Shown: positions 1 through 6,292 of the stretch, piece by piece
How the letters are laid out: every line of letters starts with the position of its first letter
Numbering within the stretch: position 1 is the stretch's first letter
Position numbers and translations under genes: made by a program
Notes under the pieces: model-generated
Databases searched by the model: none
What the model was told of the DNA's origin: nothing
What the model saw: the letters and a program-made list of their open reading frames with translations, nothing else
Source: an uncultured Oscillospiraceae bacterium
Lineage (GTDB): Bacteria; Bacillota; Clostridia; Oscillospirales; Oscillospiraceae
Assembly: GCA_934661735.1 (NCBI GenBank)
Contig: CAKUJN010000108.1
Location: 1-6,292, forward strand
DNA: 6,292 nucleotides
Direction: 5' to 3'

Positions 1-216
1 TGGCTTGCGGTACAATCCGATCCGCATCCAGCGCCTCTTTTTGCCTACTTTTTCTGGCAAGACAGAAAAAGTGGGTCTGCGAAGCAACAGTTGCGGTGTT
101 GCCGCGAAAGAGGCAGTTTGGTGAATTCGGACAAAAGGTTTGATGTTGGCATCGGCCCCTACAGAGAGCGGTTGACGACGACCACAGAGCGACAGCTTCC
201 CACATACTTCGGCTGC
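1..216. other. Gene-poor left edge
   Basis: No open frame here has a ribosome site, good composition or recognisable protein. A 66-codon plus-strand frame starting with TTG at 91 runs through the copA terminator and into the 3' end of copA, so it is not credible. Apart from the three-armed palindrome at 33-114 I see nothing functional. Confidence 0.5.
33..114 (+). repeat. Three-armed palindromic element (possible structured RNA or intergenic repeat)
   Basis: Seen directly: an outer stem GCCTCTTT (33-40) with AAAGAGGC (107-114) encloses two hairpins. The first pairs CCTACTTTTTCT (44-55) with AGAAAAAGTGGG (64-75). The second pairs GCG plus GCAACA (79-89, two-base A bulge) with TGTTGC plus CGC (97-105). 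The three stems form a three-way junction. The imperfect pairs T41-G106 and T46-G73 are U-G wobbles only in plus-strand RNA, which mildly favours that strand. No U-tract follows, so it is not a standard terminator. It may be a dispersed extragenic palindrome; that needs copies elsewhere in the genome, which cannot be seen here. Confidence 0.45.
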
Positions 217-217
217 A

Positions 218-252
218 AAAAGGAACCCCCTGTCAGGCAGGAGGTTCCTTTT
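218..252 (-). terminator. Intrinsic terminator of copA
   Basis: The arms at 218-232 and 238-252 pair over 15 positions around a five-base loop. The single imperfect pair (C228/A242 on the plus strand) becomes a G-U wobble in minus-strand RNA, and the hairpin is followed by a run of T on the minus strand. It begins 10 bases after the copA stop codon, so it terminates the copA transcript. Confidence 0.85.
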
Positions 253-262
253 CTCACGCCTG

Positions 263-2749
<2,487 letters not shown>

Positions 2750-2817
2750 GGTTTTCGCATCCTTTCCCAAGGACTCTGTGTCTAGTATGCCGCAATCTTC
2801 ATAATTTACGACCGCCT

Positions 2818-2833
2818 CGGAAATTCGTTTCCG
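2818..2833 (-). promoter_or_regulatory. Inverted repeat at the start of the copA leader
   Basis: CGGAAA (2818-2823) and TTTCCG (2828-2833) are perfect 6-base arms around a 4-base loop, about 4 to 19 bases downstream of the predicted copA transcription start. It could be an operator or a 5'-end RNA hairpin. It does not match the CopY operator consensus TACANNTGTA, and no regulator gene is in the window. Confidence 0.4.
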
Positions 2834-2843
2834 TCATATGTCG

Positions 2844-2872
2844 ATTATAATGCGCCGTATCGCATTTCGCAA
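2844..2872 (-). promoter_or_regulatory. Sigma-A type promoter of copA
   Basis: Reading the minus strand, TTGCGA (2867-2872) and a perfect TATAAT (2844-2849) are separated by exactly 17 bases. The predicted start near 2837 gives an untranslated leader of about 88 bases before the copA ATG. An inverted repeat AATGCG-N6-CGCATT (2849-2866) fills the spacer, a good place for a repressor. Confidence 0.75.
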
Positions 2873-2956
2873 CCCCTTTCTTCCGGAAATGAGAAAAAAT
2901 TTTTTTACGCCGCACGGGACAATCCTGCTGCCGTATCCGCAGCGCCGCAGATAGAA

Positions 2957-2992
2957 AAAGCCGGCGCGGCAGTCCCCTGCTACACCGGCTTT
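2957..2992 (-). terminator. Intrinsic terminator overlapping the dinB stop codon
   Basis: On the minus strand AAAGCCGG (2985-2992) pairs with CCGGCTTT (2957-2964), with an inner GCAG/CTGC stem and GGGA loop, followed by TTC. The upstream arm encodes the last residues KPV and runs into the TAG stop (2980-2982). It separates the dinB unit from the copA promoter. Confidence 0.75.
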
Positions 2993-4236
2993 GTAACGCC
3001 CGTTCTTCTGTGTTTTGACAGCCCGCCAGCCATGGCGGTCGTATCACCGGACAAAAACGTCGCGCGGACGATGGCCCCCTCGCCGAATTTTTCACGGATG
3101 GCGTCCACCGCCGTGTCCAGCTTTTCCAGCCGCGCATAGTCGTTCCGGTCGAACAGCGACACCTGCCGGCAGGCTGAGCCGGTCAGGCGCGTAACCTGCA
3201 CGCCCAGCTGGCGGAGCGGTGTTTTCCCGTCCCACAGCTCGTCAAAGACGGCGCAGGCGCAGTGATACAGCTCGGTTGTGACGTTCGTCGCCGACGCCAG
3301 CTGCCGCTGGCGCGCACGGTCCTCAAAGCTGCTTGAGCGAATCTGCACACTGATGCAGGAGCCGGCCTGTCCGTCGCGCCGCATCCGCATTCCCACCGTC
3401 TCACACAGCGAAAGCAGCACCTGATGCGCGTAATCACGCTGTGTCACGTCGCGCGGCGTGGTAAACGAGTTGCCAAAGCCCTTGTTCGGCTCGGCCTGCG
3501 GCCTGACGACGCCCGCGTCGCGGCCGTTGGCAAACTGCCAGACAATTTCCCCCTGCATGCCAAGCTTCCTGCGCAGAAATGCCGGATCGGCGTTTGCAAG
3601 CTGTCCGACGGTCGTAATACCCATGCGCAGGAGCTTCTGCTCGGTCATCCTGCCAACCATGAACAGCTCGCGCACCGGAAGCGGCCACAGCTTTGCCGGA
3701 ATCTCCGCCGGAAACAGCGTATGCGTTCTGTCCGGCTTTTCAAAATCGCCCGCCATCTTCGCCAGAAGCTTGTTTGAGGAAATGCCAATGTTGACCGTGA
3801 AGCCCAGCTCGCGCCGGATGCGCTCACGCATGGCGTTTGCCGCCATGACCGGCGGACCGTACAGTCCGGCTGTGCCGGTAATATCCACCCACGCCTCGTC
3901 GATGGAAAACTGCTCGACGGTCGGAGAATATTCATGCAGCAGCGCGATCAGCCGCCGCGACGCCTGCACATACAGATCATAATCCGGCTCCGCCACAATC
4001 AGCGACGGACACTTTTCCATCGCCTTTCCCAACGGCTCGCCGGTCTGGATGCCGAATTTTTTTGCCGGCGTGCTCTTTGCCAGAATGATGCTGTGGCGCG
4101 ATTTTTTATCGCCTGCAATCACCGACGGCACCGTCCGCAGATCGAACGTCTCTCCCAGCACATGCACGCGCCACGCGGCTGTCCATGATAAAAACGCGCT
4201 GTTGACGTCAATATGAAATACGATCCGCTCCGCCAT
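2980..4236 (-). CDS. dinB: Y-family translesion DNA polymerase (DNA polymerase IV, DinB type)
   Basis: A 418-residue, low-fidelity polymerase that copies past damaged bases. Seen: the N-terminal FHIDVNSAFLSW supplies metal ligand D10 and the probable sugar steric-gate residue F15; FSIDEAWVD supplies D113 and E114; NIGISSNKLLAKMA (149-162) is the conserved palm motif; helix-hairpin-helix-like LFMVGRMTEQKLLRMGI follows at about 191-207; the little-finger domain occupies about 250-355. QVSLF (358-362) is a classic sliding-clamp binding pentapeptide. The 56 residues after it form a tail. The ATG at 4236 has GGGAG 8 bases upstream and overlaps the preceding gene's TGA by one base (TGATG), so translation is coupled. 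DNVSAF-type clostridial DinB proteins carry N at position 12 where the E. coli enzyme has D. I see no sign of damage or transfer. Confidence 0.93.
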   Translation of the reverse strand: MAERIVFHIDVNSAFLSWTAAWRVHVLGETFDLRTVPSVIAGDKKSRHSIILAKSTPAKKFGIQTGEPLGKAMEKCPSLIVAEPDYDLYVQASRRLIALLHEYSPTVEQFSIDEAWVDITGTAGLYGPPVMAANAMRERIRRELGFTVNIGISSNKLLAKMAGDFEKPDRTHTLFPAEIPAKLWPLPVRELFMVGRMTEQKLLRMGITTVGQLANADPAFLRRKLGMQGEIVWQFANGRDAGVVRPQAEPNKGFGNSFTTPRDVTQRDYAHQVLLSLCETVGMRMRRDGQAGSCISVQIRSSSFEDRARQRQLASATNVTTELYHCACAVFDELWDGKTPLRQLGVQVTRLTGSACRQVSLFDRNDYARLEKLDTAVDAIREKFGEGAIVRATFLSGDTTAMAGGLSKHRRTGVTKPV

Positions 4237-4520
4237 CAGTGAATCTCCCGAAACAGCACCCAGCGGTGTGTGCGGACAGTATACTTCAGCTCAAACAGCC
4301 GTTCGCGTCCCCACATGACCGCTCTGCACAGATAAATATAGGCTTCCATTCCAACGTATTCGACGCGGCGGCTGTCGATCACCTGTGTGATCTGCACGGT
4401 GTGCAGCGCGTGCTCCGCGTCCTCAAAACGAAAGCGCAGCGGCTGCATCGAGCCGTCCGCGTCGCAGTGTGCAATCATCTGGACAGGCATATTCCGGTCG
4501 TTCATCCTCGCTCGCCCCAT
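4236..4520 (-). CDS. Small protein of unknown function, coupled to dinB
   Basis: A 94-residue soluble protein with no signal peptide or membrane segment. Its alternating hydrophobic pattern suggests mostly beta strands: PVQMIAHCDADG, then PLRFRFED, then VQITQVIDSRRVEYVG, then RLFELKYTVRTHRWVLFRE. I do not recognise a named family. From memory, short proteins with a similar V-M-A, PL-F-W/FED and terminal W-V/F order sit beside dinB in other Clostridia, so an accessory role with the polymerase is plausible but unproven. It does not resemble YolD, the small protein paired with Y-family polymerases in Bacillus. It is the first gene of a two-gene unit and its TGA overlaps the dinB ATG. The start is uncertain: the ATG at 4520 lacks a ribosome site and lies about 11 bases from the predicted transcript start; ATGs at 4505 (GGGGCG upstream) and 4490 are alternatives. 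Confidence 0.75.
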   Translation of the reverse strand: MGRARMNDRNMPVQMIAHCDADGSMQPLRFRFEDAEHALHTVQITQVIDSRRVEYVGMEAYIYLCRAVMWGRERLFELKYTVRTHRWVLFREIH

Positions 4521-4524
4521 TCTA

Positions 4525-4536
4525 GAACTTTTGTTT
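4525..4536. promoter_or_regulatory. Degenerate LexA-like site
   Basis: GAACTTTTGTTT matches seven of the eight fixed bases of the Gram-positive LexA core GAAC-N4-GTTC. It covers the predicted transcription start of the dinB unit, where a repressor would block transcription. Outer consensus bases are poorly kept, so it could be chance in an AT-rich stretch. Confidence 0.3.
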
Positions 4537-4537
4537 T

Positions 4538-4566
4538 ATTATAGCAGATGCACGACGGAATTGCAA
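4538..4566 (-). promoter_or_regulatory. Sigma-A type promoter of the small gene-dinB unit
   Basis: Minus strand TTGCAA (4561-4566) and perfect TATAAT (4538-4543) with a 17-base spacer. The predicted start is near 4531, so the leader is only about 11 to 40 bases depending on which ATG is used. Confidence 0.75.
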
Positions 4567-4613
4567 CCGCCACTTTTCTCCTGCGGCGTATCCGCGGCAT
4601 ATGGACTGCGGGC

Positions 4614-4643
4614 TTGACAGATGTGATATAATACCAGTAGGCT
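4614..4643 (+). promoter_or_regulatory. Promoter region of smpB
   Basis: Two overlapping readings are possible. TGATATAAT (4624-4632) is an extended -10 element with a perfect TATAAT but no good -35 at normal distance. A perfect TTGACA (4614-4619) lies only 7 bases before that TATAAT, and pairs at 18 bases only with a weak TAGGCT (4638-4643). The extended -10 reading predicts a start near 4639 and a leader of about 29 bases. Confidence 0.55.
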
Positions 4644-4667
4644 TTACAGCGCGGGGAGGTGTGCGTG

Positions 4668-5126
4668 ATGTCCGGCGACGCGATCAAGATTGTCGCGAGA
4701 AATCAAAAAGCCTATCACGAATACTTCGTGGAGGAAAAATTCGAGGCCGGCATCGAGCTGTCCGGAACCGAGGTCAAGTCCATCCGCGCCGGCACGCTCA
4801 GCCTCAAGGAGGCGTGGTGTCAGGTCCGAGACGGCGAGCTGTTCATCCGTCAGATGCACATCGCGCCGTATGAGCAGGGCAATATTTTCAATAAGGATCC
4901 GCTGCGGCCGCGGCGGCTTCTGATGCACCGGCGCGAGATCATGCGCCTGTACGGCAGAGTCAAGCAGGACGGCTACGCGCTGATTCCGCTGTCGGTCTAT
5001 TTCCGCGGCTCGCTGGTCAAGGTGGAGGTCGGCCTCTGCAAGGGCAAAAAGCTCTACGACAAGCGCGAGGACGCGGCAAAGAAGGACGCAAAGCGTCAGA
5101 TCGACCGCGCAATGAAAGGAAGGTAA
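4668..5126 (+). CDS. smpB: SsrA-binding protein SmpB
   Basis: A 152-residue RNA-binding protein of normal family length. It binds the tRNA-like part of tmRNA and carries it into the empty A site of stalled ribosomes, where its C-terminal tail occupies the mRNA channel. Seen: the family core RNQKAYHEYFVEEKFEAGIEL (11-31), GTEVKSIRAG (33-42), the HIAPYEQGNIFNKDPLRPRRLL stretch (64-85), LIPLSVYF (105-112), GLCKGKKLYDKRE (122-134), and a lysine/arginine-rich tail (132-152). The ATG at 4668 is chosen because GGGGAGG ends 8 bases upstream; an in-frame GTG at 4659 overlaps that site. It is first in a plus-strand cluster: the cyclophilin gene begins 5 bases after its stop and ssrA, its RNA partner, lies about 630 bases downstream. 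Confidence 0.97.
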   Translation: MSGDAIKIVARNQKAYHEYFVEEKFEAGIELSGTEVKSIRAGTLSLKEAWCQVRDGELFIRQMHIAPYEQGNIFNKDPLRPRRLLMHRREIMRLYGRVKQDGYALIPLSVYFRGSLVKVEVGLCKGKKLYDKREDAAKKDAKRQIDRAMKGR

Positions 5127-5131
5127 ACCAC

Positions 5132-5674
5132 ATGGCAAATCCCATTGCAACCATTACCATGGAAAACGGCGGCAAAATTGTCTGCGAGCTGTATCCGGAA
5201 AAAGCGCCGCAGAGCGTGCGCAATTTCATTTCTCTGGCAAACAGCGGCTTTTATAACGGCCTGATTTTCCACCGCGTCATCTCCGGCTTCATGATTCAGG
5301 GCGGCTGCCCCGACGGAACCGGCATGGGCGGTCCCGGCTACTGCATCAAGGGCGAGTTCAAGCTCAACGGCGTCCGCACCAACAACATCTCCCACAAGCG
5401 CGGTATTTTGTCCATGGCGCGCGCCCAGTCCCCCAACTCCGCCGGAAGCCAGTTCTTCATCATGCACGCCGACGGCGAGTTCCTCGACGGGCAGTACGCC
5501 GCCTTCGGCAAGGTGCTTGAGGGCATGGACGTGGTCGACCAGATCGCGGCTGTCAGGACCAACGCACAGGACCGGCCGCTCGACGAGCAGAAGATTGCTT
5601 CGATTACGGTTGACACGCAGGGCGAGGAATATCCCGAGCCTGACAAGCTTCGCGACCCCTACGGCAGATTCTGA
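5132..5674 (+). CDS. Cytoplasmic cyclophilin-type peptidyl-prolyl cis-trans isomerase
   Basis: A 180-residue enzyme that speeds cis-trans isomerisation of X-proline bonds during protein folding. Seen: FHRVISGFMIQGG (46-58) supplies catalytic R48, F53 and Q56; GILSMARAQSPNSAGSQFF (91-109) is the substrate groove; FLDGQYAAFGKV (117-128) is the next conserved block. No signal peptide is present, so it should act in the cytoplasm. At the position of human cyclophilin A W121 it has F117, and at H126 it has Y122, as in many bacterial cyclophilins; weak cyclosporin binding is expected. The AAAGGAAGG ribosome site lies in the end of smpB, 5 bases separate the genes, and the two are surely cotranscribed. 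The 20-residue C-terminal extension ends in DPYGRF. It resembles ppiB-type proteins, but the exact symbol is uncertain. Confidence 0.95.
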   Translation: MANPIATITMENGGKIVCELYPEKAPQSVRNFISLANSGFYNGLIFHRVISGFMIQGGCPDGTGMGGPGYCIKGEFKLNGVRTNNISHKRGILSMARAQSPNSAGSQFFIMHADGEFLDGQYAAFGKVLEGMDVVDQIAAVRTNAQDRPLDEQKIASITVDTQGEEYPEPDKLRDPYGRF

Positions 5675-5700
5675 TTTTTCAAATATAAGGCTTTCACAAC

Positions 5701-5743
5701 GGGCGTTCATCTGCGCGGATGTGCCGCGCAGATGAAAATGCCC
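5701..5743 (+). terminator. Strong hairpin between the cyclophilin gene and ssrA
   Basis: TTCATCTGCGCGG (5706-5718) and CCGCGCAGATGAA (5724-5736) pair perfectly over 13 bases with loop ATGTG, extended by outer GGGC/GCCC (5701-5704/5740-5743). There is no U-tract after it. It ends 10 bases before the mature tmRNA 5' end, so it may be an imperfect terminator of the smpB unit, an RNA processing signal in a shared transcript, or both. Confidence 0.55.
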
Positions 5744-5753
5744 TCTCTCCCAT

Positions 5754-6102
5754 GGGGCTGTACTGGTTTCGACGGGGGCAGTGAGGCCGGATAAGCGGGC
5801 GGAGGTGTCTGACCTCCTTAAACCGGGCAATTTTTTCAAATTAACTGACAACAATTCTGTTGCTCTGGCTGCCTAATTAGGCGCCCATCCTCCCCGAGAG
5901 GGCCACGAATCGGGCCAGGGTGTGATCTGAGTGGCGAACGTGCGGCGGGTAAGAGTTGCCTCGCCCATGCATCATGACTCTACCAAACCGTCGAGTGTGT
6001 TTGTTCACGCCTCGGTAAGGGAATGTAAATAACAAACTGCGCCCGAAGAAAGTCCGGTCAAGTTGTTTTCGGACAGGGGTTCGATTCCCCTCAGCTCCAC
6101 CA
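5754..6102 (+). ncRNA. ssrA: Transfer-messenger RNA (tmRNA, 349 nt)
   Basis: tmRNA rescues stalled ribosomes: charged with alanine like a tRNA, it then serves as message for a degradation tag. Seen: 5' GGGGCTG (5754-5760) pairs with CAGCTCC (6092-6098), giving the acceptor stem with one G-U pair, followed by discriminator A and an encoded CCA (6100-6102). The 5' domain has the family signature GGTTTCGAC, and the 3' end has a T arm GGGGTTCGATTCCCC. A GGAGGT/ACCTCC hairpin (5801-5817) sits where pseudoknot PK1 is expected. The tag frame lies at 5847-5876, with its stop in the GCCTAATTAGGC hairpin. It is one-piece, not permuted, and at usual length. A weak TATAAG (5684-5689) may give it a separate promoter; otherwise it is processed from the smpB transcript. 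Confidence 0.97.
5847..5876 (+). other. tmRNA tag-peptide reading frame
   Basis: Nine codons GAC AAC AAT TCT GTT GCT CTG then GCT GCC and stop TAA encode DNNSVALAA; with the alanine carried by tmRNA the predicted tag is A-DNNSVALAA. The resume codon GAC is set by analogy with E. coli, where TTAGTC precedes the resume codon; here TTAACT does. The ending ALAA is the usual protease-recognition end for ClpXP-type proteases. The first one or two residues are less sure than the end. Confidence 0.8.
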
Positions 6103-6159
6103 AAACAATATAATCCGAACCTTGTACCGATTGGTCATGGGTTCGGATTTATTGTTTTT
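6102..6159 (+). terminator. Intrinsic terminator of ssrA
   Basis: AAAACAATA plus AATCCGAACC (6102-6121, one bulged T) pairs with GGTTCGGATT plus TATTGTTTT (6140-6158), a stem of about 19 pairs with a smaller ACC/GGT stem in its loop, ending in TTTTT. The left arm starts at the last base of the encoded CCA end of tmRNA. Confidence 0.88.
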
Positions 6160-6182
6160 ATAGAAGAAGTTGAAGACTGGTA

Positions 6183-6234
6183 ATAAAGAAACCGGGAGGA
6201 CTGCCGATCATGGCAATCCTCCCGGTTTCTTTAT
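6183..6234 (-). terminator. Strong terminator for a gene entering from the right edge
   Basis: Arms at 6183-6200 and 6217-6234 pair perfectly over 18 bases, then one imperfect pair (C6201/A6216), then TGCC/GGCA around loop GATCAT. The imperfect pair is a G-U wobble only in minus-strand RNA, and on that strand the T-rich arm GGTTTCTTTAT ends the hairpin. It may act both ways, backing up the ssrA terminator. Confidence 0.75.
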
Positions 6235-6292
6235 GTAGATGCACTGTCTGAAATCTCCTTCTTTGCTTTCCATTCGGCAAATGCCTTTTTGC
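6231..6292 (-). CDS. Possible C-terminal end of an unidentified protein (partial)
   Basis: On the minus strand one frame is open from the window edge and ends at a TAA (6231-6233): about 20 codons reading KKAFAEWKAKKEISDSAST. The lysine/glutamate-rich helix-like composition looks protein-like, and the stop lies inside the strong terminator, as for dinB in this window. Too short to identify; the start is outside the window. Another frame on the same strand is also open, so this is tentative. Confidence 0.35.
   Translation of the reverse strand, partial: KKAFAEWKAKKEISDSAST

Noticed and set aside
2750..2770. An upstream TTG start for copA adding MGKDAKT
   Set aside because: The added codons are the ribosome site GGGAAAGGA for the ATG at 2749, and the HMA domain begins normally after that ATG.
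2893..2907. A6-T7 tract between dinB and copA as a terminator
   Set aside because: There is no GC-rich stem next to it, and dinB already has a good terminator at its stop codon. At most it is a bent AT-rich stretch upstream of the copA promoter.
4644..5854. Minus-strand open frames of 168 and 252 codons opposite smpB and the cyclophilin gene
   Set aside because: They are antisense to two clearly recognised genes, and one runs into the 5' part of tmRNA. No start signals or protein features support them.
6102..6234. The two large palindromes after ssrA as a CRISPR or mobile-element terminus
   Set aside because: The palindromes differ in sequence, are not regularly spaced repeats, and each is explained as a terminator.
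6060..6292. An integrated element using the ssrA 3' end as attachment site
   Set aside because: No second copy of the ssrA 3' end and no integrase are visible in the 190 bases after ssrA, which begin with an ordinary terminator.

Overview
The window looks like chromosomal DNA from a GC-rich Firmicute of the Clostridia, probably a gut Oscillospiraceae/Ruminococcaceae relative. This rests on high-GC codon choice combined with Gram-positive style signals (AGGAGG ribosome sites, TTGNNN-17-TATAAT promoters), a clostridial-type DinB, and a tmRNA tag ending in ALAA. The placement is inference; no species can be named from the sequence alone.

Layout. Positions 1-216 hold no convincing gene but contain a compact three-armed palindromic element (33-114). 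On the minus strand follow a terminator (218-252) and a copper-exporting P1B ATPase, copA (263-2749). Its last 64 codons form a complete CopZ-like metallochaperone domain with its own consensus ribosome site and ATG (457). A sigma-A type promoter with two inverted repeats lies upstream (2818-2872). Further right, still on the minus strand, is a two-gene unit: a small conserved-looking protein of unknown function (4236-4520) translationally coupled to a Y-family DNA polymerase of the DinB type (2980-4236). It ends in a terminator that overlaps the dinB stop codon.

A 147-base divergent intergenic region (4521-4667) carries promoters for both directions and a degenerate LexA-like site. On the plus strand lies a trans-translation cluster: smpB (4668-5126), a cytoplasmic cyclophilin (5132-5674), a strong hairpin (5701-5743) and ssrA, the tmRNA (5754-6102), with its own terminator (6102-6159). 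The right edge holds a second strong terminator (6183-6234) and probably the last 20 codons of a minus-strand gene whose stop codon sits in that terminator.

How the genes work together. SmpB and tmRNA are obligate partners in rescuing stalled ribosomes, and here they lie side by side with a protein-folding enzyme between them. CopA and its fused or internally started CopZ domain handle Cu(I) delivery and export. The DinB unit is a translesion synthesis module. Most genes are ordinary housekeeping; the most unusual observation is the in-frame internal start that could give both a CopA-CopZ fusion and a free CopZ chaperone from one gene.
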